Below are positions 35,879 to 44,057 of a DNA stretch of 64,000 nt, one piece after another. The DNA lies in assembly GCA_046349615.1 (NCBI GenBank), contig JAXMBZ010000006.1:1-64000 (forward strand), in the 5' to 3' direction. The notes under the pieces were generated by a model. It worked only from the letters and a program-made list of their open reading frames with translations, ran no database searches and was not told the DNA's origin. Positions within the stretch are counted from its first letter, which is position 1, and each line of letters opens with the position of its first letter. The stretch comes from JADJNY01 sp046349615. GTDB lineage: Bacteria > Planctomycetota > UBA1135 > GCA-002686595. Position numbers and translations under genes: made by a program.

Positions 35879-36940
35879 ATGCAGATCTACGCCGTGATCA
35901 TGGCGGGCGGCTTCGGCACCCGCTTCTGGCCCGCGAGTCGAAAGACGCTCCCGAAGCAGTTCCTCCCGATCGGCGGGCGGCGCACGCTGATCGCCGAGAC
36001 CGCGGCGCGGTTGAAAGGCCTCGTCGACGCGGAGCACACGCTCGTCGTCACCGGCCGCGACCACGTCGACCTCGTGCGCAAGTACCTGCCCAAGGTGCCG
36101 CGCGAGAACGTCCTCGCCGAACCGTGCGGCCGCAACACGGCGCCGTGCGTCGCGTGGGCCGCGGCGGAGATCGAGCGGCGCGGCGGCGCGTCCGTGCAGA
36201 TCGTGCTCCCCTCCGACCACGTGATCCAACCCGCGAAGGACTTCCGCCACCTGCTGCGCGCGGCGTGCGAGGAGGCGTTCGAGACGCGCGCGCTCTGCAC
36301 GCTCGGCGTTCGGCCGACGTTCCCCGCGACGGGCTACGGCTACATCGAGGGCGCGGAGGAGCTCGGCACGCGCGGCGGCAAGAGCGTGCGCCGCGTCGCG
36401 CGCTTCGTCGAGAAGCCCGATCGCGCGCGCGCGGAGCAGTTCCTCGCGAGCGGCCGCTTCTTCTGGAACGCGGGCATCTTCGTGTGGCGCACGGACGCGA
36501 TCCTCGCGGCGATGGAGCAGCACGCGCGCGAGATCGTCGGGCCGGTGCGCTCGATCCGGAGCGACGCGGACGCCGACGCGATCTACCCGAAGCTCCCGTC
36601 CGCGCCGATCGACGTCGCGGTGATGGAGAAGGCCGCGAACGTGCGTGTGCTCCCGATCGACTTCACGTGGAGCGACGTGGGCTCGTGGGCGGCGCTGCCG
36701 GACGTGCTCGCGGCGGACGCGCAGGGCAACTTCGCGTCGGGCGGCGCGAGCGTGCTCGCGCACGAGGCGTCGGGCTGCGTCGTGCACGGGAAGACGGGCG
36801 AGCTCGTGGCACTCGTCGGCGTGAAGGACCTCGTCGTCGTGCGCGCGGGCAAAGCGATCCTCGTCATGCCGCGCGAGCGCGCGCAGGACGTGAAGCACGT
36901 CGTGACGCGCCTCGAGCGCGAGGGTCCGGCGTTCCTGTGA
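35879..36940 (+). CDS. manC: Mannose-1-phosphate guanylyltransferase
   Basis: This enzyme makes GDP-mannose from GTP and mannose-1-phosphate for glycan synthesis. The 353-residue protein is a single nucleotidyltransferase domain: AGGFGTRFWPASRKTLPKQF at the N-terminus, EPCGRNTAPC, LPSDHVI, FVEKPD, WNAGIFVWR and FTWSDVGSW. The C-terminal phosphomannose isomerase domain of bifunctional ManC is absent. It may supply GDP-mannose to the glycosyltransferases elsewhere in the window, but there is no direct linkage. Confidence 0.93.
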   Translation: MQIYAVIMAGGFGTRFWPASRKTLPKQFLPIGGRRTLIAETAARLKGLVDAEHTLVVTGRDHVDLVRKYLPKVPRENVLAEPCGRNTAPCVAWAAAEIERRGGASVQIVLPSDHVIQPAKDFRHLLRAACEEAFETRALCTLGVRPTFPATGYGYIEGAEELGTRGGKSVRRVARFVEKPDRARAEQFLASGRFFWNAGIFVWRTDAILAAMEQHAREIVGPVRSIRSDADADAIYPKLPSAPIDVAVMEKAANVRVLPIDFTWSDVGSWAALPDVLAADAQGNFASGGASVLAHEASGCVVHGKTGELVALVGVKDLVVVRAGKAILVMPRERAQDVKHVVTRLEREGPAFL

Positions 36941-37013
36941 GCGCGGTGCCGCGAGCGGTGCGCGAGCCCACGCGCGACGGAAACGCGCAGCCGAGCTCCT
37001 GGAGCGCGCGGGC

Positions 37014-37442
37014 ATGAAGGGCCCCGTCCTCGCGATCGACCACGGCACGAAGCGCACCGGCTTCGCGTCCGTCGACGCGCTGCGCATCGTCAGCAAGGCG
37101 CTCGACCCGTTCCACGGTCCGGGCGACGACGCGAAGCTCCTCGAGCACGTCGCGGCGCTCGTCGACGAACGCGACGTGCGCCTCCTGCTCGTCGGGCTCC
37201 CGATCAACGTCGACGGGACGGAGGGCCCGCGCGCCGCGGAGGTGCGGGCGTTCGCCGCGCGCCTCGCGACGCGGCTGCCGCGCGTGCCCGTGAAGCTGTG
37301 GAACGAGACGCTGACGACGAAGGCGGCGGAGGAACTCCTGCGCGAAGCGGGACATCACGGCAAGGACGCGCGAGCGCGCCGCGACAGTTGGAGCGCGCTC
37401 GTGCTCCTGCGCGATTGGATGGAGAGCGGCGAGCCGGGGTGA
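37014..37442 (+). CDS. ruvX: Putative Holliday-junction resolvase YqgF/RuvX
   Basis: This 142-residue RNase H-fold protein has the motifs of the YqgF family: VLAIDHGTKRTGFA at the N-terminus (first Asp), LLLVGLPINVDGTEG, and WNETLTT followed by the C-terminal Asp region (ARRDSWSALVLLRDW). Members process pre-16S rRNA ends and were first proposed as resolvases. The final motif is usually D-x-x-A-A; here it is D-S-W-S-A. The gene closes the long plus-strand run and is convergent with the next gene. Confidence 0.88.
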   Translation: MKGPVLAIDHGTKRTGFASVDALRIVSKALDPFHGPGDDAKLLEHVAALVDERDVRLLLVGLPINVDGTEGPRAAEVRAFAARLATRLPRVPVKLWNETLTTKAAEELLREAGHHGKDARARRDSWSALVLLRDWMESGEPG

Positions 37443-37452
37443 GGCGCGCGCT

Positions 37453-38298
37453 CTAGCGCGGCACCGCTCCGCCGATCCACGCGACGGAGCGCGCGATCGC
37501 CTTCGCGTCCCGCAACACCTCGTGCCCCGCGCCCGCGACGCTCTCGCACGTCCCGCGCGGACCCGCGAGCGCCTTCGCCGCGTTCGCGTCGACGAGCGCA
37601 TCCGCTGCGCCGCACAGCACGAACACCGGCACGCCGAGTTCGCCCGCGCGCGCGCGATACCGCCGCACGGCCTCGAGCGCTTCCTCGCCCGCGCGTTTCG
37701 TGATCACGTCGTGCGCGAGCGCGTCGCCGCTCGCGTCGCTCTTCCACCCGAGCTTCCCCGGCGCGTTCGGCCCGACCTTCTTGAACAGCTTCGCGAGCCC
37801 GCCCGCGTCCTTCGGCAGCTCGAAGCGCGGCTCGACGAGCGGCGCGGCGAGCACGAGCGCGCTCACGCTCCCCCGCCGCTCACACGCGTACGCGAGCGCC
37901 CAGATCGCGCCGAGCCCGTGCCCGACGAGCACCTTCGGCGCCTCGGGTTGCCGGTACGCGAGGTGGTCCTGCACGTCGCCGAGGTCGCGCAGCACTTCCT
38001 TGATCCCGTTCGAGTGCCCGCGCTCGCCCTCCGAGCGCCCGTGGCCGCGCAGGTCGGGCAGCGCGACCGCCCAGCCGTCGGCCGCGAGCGCGCGCGCGAG
38101 CTCGAGGTAGCGTCCGCCGTGCAGCCCCGCGTCGTGGACGATCGTCACGGCGCCGCGCGGCTCGCCCGCGGGCGCGAGCTCCTGCACGTGCAGGAGCACG
38201 AGCCCCTCCGCCTTGTGCTGGATCCCGCCCGCCGCGTCGCCGTCGGGCGTCGAGGCGCGGAGTTCGAGGTACGTGACCGTCGGTTCGAGGGCGCTCAT
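37453..38298 (-). CDS. Alpha/beta-hydrolase fold protein lacking the nucleophile serine
   Basis: This 281-residue protein resembles monoacylglycerol-lipase-like (Hydrolase_4) enzymes: LPDLRGHGRSEGERG forms the oxyanion-region loop, and AADALVD and GAGHEVL supply the acid and His. The nucleophile elbow, normally G-x-S-x-G, reads GHGLGA. The codon is GGG, confirmed on the given strand, so Ser is replaced by Gly. It is probably not an active serine hydrolase and may bind a ligand or partner. The ATG at 38298 is used, with TACCCT 10 bases upstream. It is divergent from rnpB. Confidence 0.75.
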   Translation of the reverse strand: MSALEPTVTYLELRASTPDGDAAGGIQHKAEGLVLLHVQELAPAGEPRGAVTIVHDAGLHGGRYLELARALAADGWAVALPDLRGHGRSEGERGHSNGIKEVLRDLGDVQDHLAYRQPEAPKVLVGHGLGAIWALAYACERRGSVSALVLAAPLVEPRFELPKDAGGLAKLFKKVGPNAPGKLGWKSDASGDALAHDVITKRAGEEALEAVRRYRARAGELGVPVFVLCGAADALVDANAAKALAGPRGTCESVAGAGHEVLRDAKAIARSVAWIGGAVPR

Positions 38299-38308
38299 GG
38301 GCCCGGCG

Positions 38309-38314
38309 AGGGTA
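38309..38314 (-). promoter_or_regulatory. -10-like hexamer TACCCT before the hydrolase-fold gene
   Basis: TACCCT on the minus strand ends 10 bases before the ATG at 38298, which has no ribosome site. It matches the recurrent TAnnnT pattern. Confidence 0.4.
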
Positions 38315-38437
38315 GGCGCGCGCCGCGCGAGCGACAAGGAGCGCGCGCTCGCTCGACGACCTCCATCCGCGCGGCGACTTCCGAGCAGGCTCGCCGACTT
38401 CCACGCGCGTGCCGCGCCGAGCGCGCGCTCGATCGGC

Positions 38438-38443
38438 TAGGAT
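38438..38443 (+). promoter_or_regulatory. -10 hexamer TAGGAT of rnpB
   Basis: TAGGAT ends 6-7 bases before the first base of the RNase P RNA (about 38450), as expected for a -10 box and its start site. Because the 5' end of this RNA can be fixed by its P1 helix, this hexamer calibrates the TAnnnT motif seen before protein genes here. Confidence 0.55.
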
Positions 38444-38449
38444 GCGCGC

Positions 38450-38839
38450 GGCGTGAGAGGCCTGGACGGCCGCTCCGGCGGGGTGAAAGCCTCAACCGGG
38501 GAGGAAAGTCCGGACTCCACGGGTCAGGGAGGTTGCCAACGGCAACCGGCCGCGAGGCCAGGGAAAGTGCCACAGAAAACAAACCGCCGACGTGGGGCGC
38601 GAGCTCCACGGGCAAGGGTGAAACGGTGCGGCAAGAGCGCACCGCACTGCTGGTGACAGCAGTGGCAGGGCAAACCCCTCCCGGAGAAAGTTCAAATAGG
38701 GAAGGTCACGAGGCGACGACCCGCGTCCAGAGCCTTCCGGGTAGAACGTTCGAGGCCGTGCGCGAGCGCGGTCCCAGAGAAATGGCCGTCGCCCGTCGAA
38801 AGACGGGGACAGGATCCGGCTTATCGGGCCTCTCACGCC
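38450..38839 (+). ncRNA. rnpB: RNase P RNA, bacterial class A
   Basis: This is the catalytic RNA of RNase P, which removes 5' leaders from pre-tRNAs. The P1 helix is formed by GCGTGAGAGGCC at the 5' end and GGCCTCTCACGC at the 3' end. The universally conserved segments are present: GAGGAAAGTCCGGACTCCAC (38501-38520, CR-I/P4), ACAGAAAACA, the GCAAGAGCGCACCGC region, AGAGAAATGGCCGTC, and near the 3' end ACAGGATCCGGCTTAT. The last differs from the usual ACAGAATCCGGCTTAT by one base. Length is about 390 nt, normal for class A. Open frames across it are not genes. Confidence 0.97.
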
Positions 38840-38937
38840 GCTTCGCTCCCGCCGTCGCTCCGGCGGAGCGCACGCCCGCTCACGATGTCGCTTTCCCACA
38901 ACCGGTTGGGGCTCGCGGCTCGCGGGGCTTCGACATC

Positions 38938-38967
38938 TTGACGAAATCGAGCAGGTGCCCTTATCGT
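38938..38967 (+). promoter_or_regulatory. Sigma-70-like promoter upstream of the Nudix gene
   Basis: TTGACG and TATCGT are separated by 18 bases. This is the best match to a -35/-10 pair in the window. It lies about 120 bases upstream of the Nudix start, in the gap after rnpB. Confidence 0.5.
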
Positions 38968-39091
38968 CACGCCCTCGTCGCTCCGGGTCCGCCCCCGGGG
39001 CCCCCCGCGGCAGGTCCGCGCCTCACCCACCCGCCGCCCCCCCCCTCGGCACCGCCTCGCGCGCGGGGCCGAAACCACAGCCACCGCCACC

Positions 39092-39754
39092 ATGGAGTTC
39101 GTCTTCGTCGTGCCCCGGACGGCGCTCTTTCCCGAGTGCTATCCGCACGGCCTCGTCCCCTTCCGGGACGTGCCGCAGCCCGGTGGCTTCTCCGCCCGCG
39201 CCTTCGAGGACGTCGTCGCCCGCGAGGGGTTCTTCGTCGAGCGCGAGCGCGCCGAGAAGACGCCCGCGTGGAAGCAGGTGATCCCCTACTCGATCGTGCG
39301 CTGGGACTCGCCGGACGGGGTGCGCGTGCTCTGCACGCGGCGCCTCAAGAAGGGCGGCGAAGCGCGGCTCCACGACAAGCACTCGATCGGGATGGGCGGA
39401 CACGTCAACCCCGAAGACCTCGAGGGCGCGGCGACGCGCAATCCGGTCGATGCCGGCACGCGGCGCGAGCTCGCGGAAGAGCTCGTGGTTCGCGGCGCGT
39501 ACGAAGTCCGTCGCGTCGGCCTGATCAACGACGACTCCAACGCGGTCGGCGCCGTGCACGTAGGCGTCGTCCAGGTCGTCACGGTTTCGTCACCGCCTGA
39601 AATTCGCGAGACCGATGTACTCGAAGGCCGCTGGGTCGCGATCGATGAGCTCACTGCGATGCTCGCGACCGGCGTGAACTTCGAAACCTGGTCCGCACTG
39701 CTCGTCCCGCACCTTGCCGAGCTCGTCCCTCAACCCCTCGCCGCACACTCCTGA
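39092..39754 (+). CDS. Nudix hydrolase-like protein
   Basis: This 220-residue protein carries a Nudix box: GGHVNPED followed after an insertion by GTRRELAEELVV, which fits G-x5-E-x7-R-E-U-x-E-E-x-G-U apart from about nine extra residues between the Gly and the RE element. Nudix enzymes hydrolyse nucleoside diphosphates linked to another group. The N-terminal 60 residues (FVFVVPRTALFPECYPHG) are outside the typical domain. The substrate cannot be predicted. The ATG at 39092 opens the gene 253 bases after rnpB. Confidence 0.75.
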   Translation: MEFVFVVPRTALFPECYPHGLVPFRDVPQPGGFSARAFEDVVAREGFFVERERAEKTPAWKQVIPYSIVRWDSPDGVRVLCTRRLKKGGEARLHDKHSIGMGGHVNPEDLEGAATRNPVDAGTRRELAEELVVRGAYEVRRVGLINDDSNAVGAVHVGVVQVVTVSSPPEIRETDVLEGRWVAIDELTAMLATGVNFETWSALLVPHLAELVPQPLAAHS

Positions 39755-39787
39755 GGCGGGGCACGAAGAAAGTCCGATTCGATCCTC

Positions 39788-40012
39788 ATGAGCACCACCA
39801 AGAAGAAGAGCGAAATGGGCCCGGGCCGCATCTACGACATGCTGCTCGGGGCTCGTACCGCCGACAAGATCACCGTGCACTTCAAGGACGGCCGCGTCGT
39901 CCACGGAGCGCTGATCTTCAACCCGTACAAGGGCACGGGCCGCGTGATCAACATCGACCAGGAAGTCAGCATCGACTTCGCCGTCGACGAGATCAAAGAC
40001 CTGAAGATGTGA
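39788..40012 (+). CDS. Small beta-rich protein of unknown function
   Basis: This 74-residue protein has a basic N-terminal tail (STTKKKSEMG) and then alternating strands: DKITVHFKDGRVVHGALIF, RVINIDQEVSIDFAV and DEIKDLKM. The V-x-F-x-DGR-x-x-x-G pattern recalls Sm/SH3-like small barrels, but the match is too weak to assign one. It starts 33 bases after the Nudix gene, so it is probably cotranscribed with it, and a strong terminator follows. The clean ending suggests a real and well-expressed gene. Confidence 0.7.
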   Translation: MSTTKKKSEMGPGRIYDMLLGARTADKITVHFKDGRVVHGALIFNPYKGTGRVINIDQEVSIDFAVDEIKDLKM

Positions 40013-40035
40013 GCGCGCGCACGCGCCGAAAACTC

Positions 40036-40080
40036 ACCGCGCCCCGCGGGCCCGACGGCCGCGGGGCGCGGTGTTTTGTT
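40036..40080 (+). terminator. Strong intrinsic terminator
   Basis: The perfect 14-bp stem ACCGCGCCCCGCGG/CCGCGGGGCGCGGT with a 9-base loop is followed by GTTTTGTT. It is the clearest rho-independent terminator in the window and ends the Nudix/small-protein transcript. Confidence 0.85.
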
Positions 40081-40105
40081 GCACGATGAGACACGCGCCG
40101 AGAGC

Positions 40106-42925
40106 ATGACGGGCCGCATGATCCCGAGCGTTCTCGCCCTTTCGATCGCTGTCCCTTCGCTCGCGACATCTCGTGCGGGCGAGACGATGCCGCCGCAGCA
40201 CGGCGCAGTGCTGCTCGCCGAGAACGAGGGACGCTTCGTCGCCGTCTCCGCTCTCGAGGATCGCGCCGAGGTCCTGCTCCCGCTCATCTCGCGCTCGGAG
40301 TGCGCGCCGCGGGCCGTGCGCGAACGCGACGGCGTGCATCTGCGGCTCGCTTCTGCGACGTCGCGAGCGCTCGCCATCGATCGTCTCGAGCTCGTGTGGG
40401 TGCCGCACGCTCCCGGCGATCGCGTGGTCGGCCCGCGCGACGATCAGGGCTTCCAAGTCCTGCGTGACGCACGCCTGCCGACCTCGATCGTCCGAGGGGA
40501 AGCGCTCGAAGCCCGTCTCGCGCGGAAGGACGAACCGCTCGCTCCTCCGGATGCCGGGGCAGACGAACTGCTGCCGTACTTCGCGCGCCAGGACGCCGTG
40601 CTCGGTCCTTCCGGGCCGATCTGGATCGCCACGCCGACCGAGGACCTCACGCTCCAACTCGTCACGCAGGCAAGCGAGCTGACTCCGAACGCTCGCGCGG
40701 CGCTCGAGGCCGAGCTGCTCACGCACGAGCTCCGTTCCGAAGACGCGGGCTCGCGCTACTACCACGACGACGCAAGGGAAGCGATCACGCTCTGGGGCGT
40801 GTCGTGGACGCCGCGGATCCGCACTGCGCCGCGCGACGCGAGGCCCTGGCTCGAGTTGCGCGATGGACGCATCGACCAGGTGCTCTGGGCGCACGTCGCA
40901 CGCGTGCCGATGGCGAGCACGCGTCGAGTTCGTCCAACCGCGTTGCATACGGGACCGGTGGAGCGTTGGACTCGCGGCCGCACTCGACCGGGTTCGCTCG
41001 AGTGGCCCGAACTCGACGTGCGCGACGACCGACTCGCGGCGCTCGCGACCGGGCCGACGCTCGACCTGCTCGAGGAGCACGATGGACGCAACTCGGTGAT
41101 CCCGCCGAATCAGGTGCTCGAGCTCGTCGTCCCCGTGCCGGAGTCCGCCCCGGACACGACGTGGACGCTTTCCGTCCGCGTCGGTTGCGACTCGCAGCCG
41201 CCGTACGAGCCGTGGGGCGACGCCGCGCCCTCCACCGCCCTCTTCCACGACGTCACGCGCGATGCGGGGATCGAGTTCGTGCACCTCGAAGGCCCCGACG
41301 AGCAGCTCGACATCCGGCCGACGATGGGGCCCGGTGCCGCGTGGGGCGACGTCGACGGCGACGGGTGGAACGATCTCTTCCTGCCGCAGGGCGGCGGGCG
41401 TGACGGATCACGCGTGCCGACGGCGAAGCTCTATCGCAATCGCGGCGAGGGCACGTTCGAGGACGTGACCGCGCGCGCGAACCTCGGCGTGCAAGGCCGC
41501 GGCATGGGCGCGCTCTTCCTCGACGTCGACGGGGACGGCGACCTCGATCTCTTCGTCGCGAACTACGGCGCGAACAAGCTCTACCTGAACGACGGCGCGG
41601 GGCGCTTCACCGACGTCACGCTCGCCGCCGGGCTTCCGCAGGACGAGCGCTGGCACGCCGCGGTTTCCGCCGCCGACTACGATCGCGACGGCGACCTCGA
41701 TCTCTACGTCACGAGCTACCTCGACTACGACCCCGCGAAGATGCCGCCCGCGGACGAACTCGGTCGCTACCAGCGCGAGGACCCGCTCGAGATGCTCCCC
41801 TTCGCGTTCCCCGGCGAGCGGAAGCAGCTCCTGCGCAACGACCGCATCAAGTCGGGCCCGACCGACGCGTCCGCGCCGCGCGATCCGTCGCAGCCGAACG
41901 TGAAGGCGCTCTCGTTCCGCTTCACCGACGTCACGGACGAGCTCCACGTCGCCGATGCGAACGGCCGCGGCATGCAGGCGATCTTCTGGGACTTCGACCA
42001 GGACGGCGACCAGGATCTCTACGTCGCGAACGACGTGTCGCCGAACACGTTCTACCGCAACGAGGGCGATGGCACGTGGAAGGACATCTCGCTCGCGACC
42101 GGCCTCGACGATCCGCGCGGCTCGATGGGTCTCGCTGTCGGCGACGTCGACGGCGACGGAGACGAGGACCTCTTCGTCACGAACTGGCAGCTCGAGTCGA
42201 ACGCGCTCTACGTGAACAACCTCGTCACGCACTCGAGCGCGAAGCACCGCGTCGCGACCTTCCGCGACCAATCCGTGCAGGCGGGCCTCGCGCAGCTCTC
42301 CGTCGGCGTGACGAGCTGGGGCTCTGAGCTCGCCGATCTCGACCTCGACGGCGACCTCGACCTCGTCTACGCGAACGGCTACACGTCGCCCGACTACGAG
42401 TCGACCGGCATCTGCGTCGGCCAGCCGTCGCACCTCTTCCTGAACGACGGCACGGGCAAGTTCACGCCGGCGTTCGAGCTCGCGGGGCCCGACCTCGCCG
42501 AGCCGCTCCCGTCGCGCTGTCTCCTCGCGTGCGACTACGACCAGGACGGCGACCTCGACCTCGCGATCACCGCGAACAACGCGCGCGCGCGCCTCCTGCG
42601 CAACGACGCGCGCGTGCGCGGGAAGGACGGAGCGGTCACCGGGCTCGCGGCGAACCGGCACTGGCTCGGGCTGCGCCTCCGCGCGCGCGGCGCGAACCGC
42701 TTCGCGATCGGCGCGGAGGTGCGCGTCGAGGCCGGCGGCCGCACGCTCCTGCGCACGCTGCGCGCGGGCACGAGCTACCTCGGCGGCAACGCGCCCGAGC
42801 TCCACGTCGGCCTCGGCGACGCCTCGAAGGTCGACGGCGTGCGCGTGCGTTGGCCCGACGGGAAGACCTCGACGCACGCCGTGTCGAGCGTCGACGCGTT
42901 CGTCGTGCTCACGGAGCCGGAGTAG
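40106..42925 (+). CDS. Large UnbV/CRTAC1-like FG-GAP protein with ASPIC domain
   Basis: This 939-residue secreted protein starts at the ATG at 40106 with a signal sequence (MIPSVLALSIAVPSLA). The first 380 residues are a unique beta-rich domain not seen in the paralogue at 11669. A propeller of calcium-binding FG-GAP/VCBS-like repeats follows (DVDGDGWNDLF, DVDGDGDLDLF, DYDRDGDLDLY, DFDQDGDQDLY, DVDGDGDEDLF, DLDLDGDLDLVY, DYDQDGDLDL), then an ASPIC/UnbV C-terminal domain (IGAEVRVEAGGRTLLRTL, VRVRWPDGKTS). No UnbU-like partner is adjacent. The DUF1990 gene begins 4 bases after its stop. Function is unknown; extracellular binding is likely. Confidence 0.87.
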   Translation: MTGRMIPSVLALSIAVPSLATSRAGETMPPQHGAVLLAENEGRFVAVSALEDRAEVLLPLISRSECAPRAVRERDGVHLRLASATSRALAIDRLELVWVPHAPGDRVVGPRDDQGFQVLRDARLPTSIVRGEALEARLARKDEPLAPPDAGADELLPYFARQDAVLGPSGPIWIATPTEDLTLQLVTQASELTPNARAALEAELLTHELRSEDAGSRYYHDDAREAITLWGVSWTPRIRTAPRDARPWLELRDGRIDQVLWAHVARVPMASTRRVRPTALHTGPVERWTRGRTRPGSLEWPELDVRDDRLAALATGPTLDLLEEHDGRNSVIPPNQVLELVVPVPESAPDTTWTLSVRVGCDSQPPYEPWGDAAPSTALFHDVTRDAGIEFVHLEGPDEQLDIRPTMGPGAAWGDVDGDGWNDLFLPQGGGRDGSRVPTAKLYRNRGEGTFEDVTARANLGVQGRGMGALFLDVDGDGDLDLFVANYGANKLYLNDGAGRFTDVTLAAGLPQDERWHAAVSAADYDRDGDLDLYVTSYLDYDPAKMPPADELGRYQREDPLEMLPFAFPGERKQLLRNDRIKSGPTDASAPRDPSQPNVKALSFRFTDVTDELHVADANGRGMQAIFWDFDQDGDQDLYVANDVSPNTFYRNEGDGTWKDISLATGLDDPRGSMGLAVGDVDGDGDEDLFVTNWQLESNALYVNNLVTHSSAKHRVATFRDQSVQAGLAQLSVGVTSWGSELADLDLDGDLDLVYANGYTSPDYESTGICVGQPSHLFLNDGTGKFTPAFELAGPDLAEPLPSRCLLACDYDQDGDLDLAITANNARARLLRNDARVRGKDGAVTGLAANRHWLGLRLRARGANRFAIGAEVRVEAGGRTLLRTLRAGTSYLGGNAPELHVGLGDASKVDGVRVRWPDGKTSTHAVSSVDAFVVLTEPE

Positions 42926-42928
42926 CGC

Positions 42929-43516
42929 GTGCTCGCGCTCCGCCGCCCCGACGACGCCGCGCTCGCGCGCTTCGTCGCCGAGGCGCGCGAGTCGAGCCTC
43001 ACGTACGAGTCGAGCGCGCTCGCAGGCGGCGGCGTGCCGACGGGATGGGACCTGGATCATCACCGAGTCGAGCTCGGGGACGGCGCGGCCGCGTTCGCGT
43101 GCGCGAAAGAGGCGCTCGAGCGCTGGGCGCAGTTCGAGCTCGGCTGGGTCGAGCTCTTCCCGCGCGACGCGCGCATCGCCGTCGGCACGGACGTCGCCGT
43201 GCTCGTGCGCGTCGCGGGCGTCGTCTTCGTCAACGCCGCGCGCATCGTTCGCGTCGTCGACGAGCCCGCGCGCTTCGGCTTCGCCTACGGAACTCTCGCG
43301 CGACACGCCGAGTGCGGCGAGGAGAGCTTTACCGTCGAGCTCGACGCCGCGACCGGCCGCGTGTGGTACGACGTGCGCGCGCGCTCGCGTCCGCGCCGGC
43401 TCTGGGTCCGGCTCGGTCGACCGTGGGTGCGGCGGCTGCAGCGACGCTTCGCGCTCGATTCGCTCGCAGCGATGCAGCGCGCCGTCGGCGGGGAGCGCAC
43501 GGAGGATCGCGCGTGA
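42929..43516 (+). CDS. DUF1990 (UPF0548) family protein
   Basis: This 195-residue protein matches the DUF1990 pattern: FELGWVELFPRDARIAVGTDVAVLV, RIVRVVDEPARFGFAYGTL followed by HAECGEESF, and near the end RLQRRFALDSLAAMQRAV. The family is uncharacterised and often co-occurs with lipid or stress genes. The start is a GTG 4 bases after the previous stop, and its stop overlaps the start of the DinB-family gene, so the two are translationally coupled. Confidence 0.85.
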   Translation: MLALRRPDDAALARFVAEARESSLTYESSALAGGGVPTGWDLDHHRVELGDGAAAFACAKEALERWAQFELGWVELFPRDARIAVGTDVAVLVRVAGVVFVNAARIVRVVDEPARFGFAYGTLARHAECGEESFTVELDAATGRVWYDVRARSRPRRLWVRLGRPWVRRLQRRFALDSLAAMQRAVGGERTEDRA

Positions 43517-44019
43517 ACGAGCTCGAATGGAACGTGTTCGTCGAGGACTTCCGCGGCACGCTGCGCCGCGCCGCCGAAGAGCTGCGCCGCGTCCCCGAGG
43601 CGCAAGCCGAGCTGCGTCCGCACGCGGGTGCGTGGTCGCAGAAGGAGATCGTCGGCCACCTGATCGACTCCGCGTCGAACAACCACCAACGCTTCGTGCG
43701 CGCGCACTTCCAGGACGATCTCGTGTTCCCGGGCTACGACCAGGACGAGTGGGTGCGCGTCGAGCGCTGGCAGCACGCGCCGTGGAGCGAGCTCGTCGAG
43801 CTGTGGCTCCTCTACAACCTCCAGCTCGCACGGCTCTTCGCGTCGACGCCCGTCGAGCCGCGCACGTCGCCCCGCGCGCGGCACAACCTCGGCGAGATCG
43901 CGTTCGGCGACGCGCCCGAGCCCCCGACGCTCGAGTGGTTCCTGCGCGATTACGTCGCGCACCTCGAGCACCACCTCGCGCAGGCGGGGCTGGAGCACGT
44001 GCTCCACCGCGACGCGTGA
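43513..44019 (+). CDS. DinB superfamily protein
   Basis: This 168-residue four-helix protein has the metal-ligand pattern of the DinB/YfiT family: WSQKEIVGHLIDSASNNHQRF in the second helix and YVAHLEHHLAQ in the last. Members bind divalent metal and some act as thiol-dependent transferases. It starts at a GTG that overlaps the DUF1990 stop (GTGA). It is convergent with the selenoprotein candidate. The substrate is unknown. Confidence 0.85.
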   Translation: MNELEWNVFVEDFRGTLRRAAEELRRVPEAQAELRPHAGAWSQKEIVGHLIDSASNNHQRFVRAHFQDDLVFPGYDQDEWVRVERWQHAPWSELVELWLLYNLQLARLFASTPVEPRTSPRARHNLGEIAFGDAPEPPTLEWFLRDYVAHLEHHLAQAGLEHVLHRDA

Positions 44020-44057
44020 GCGCGCGGACGGCGCGAATCCCGCCGCCGCTCGTCGCG

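Noticed and set aside
30710..37207. A 2165-codon open frame on the minus strand
   Set aside because: It lies antisense to tsaB, alr, the AsmA-like gene and manC, is made of Arg/Ala/Glu/Asp-rich low-complexity sequence, and is a product of high GC.
37522..39600. Long plus-strand frames crossing the RNase P RNA
   Set aside because: They are chance frames; the region 38450-38839 is clearly rnpB.
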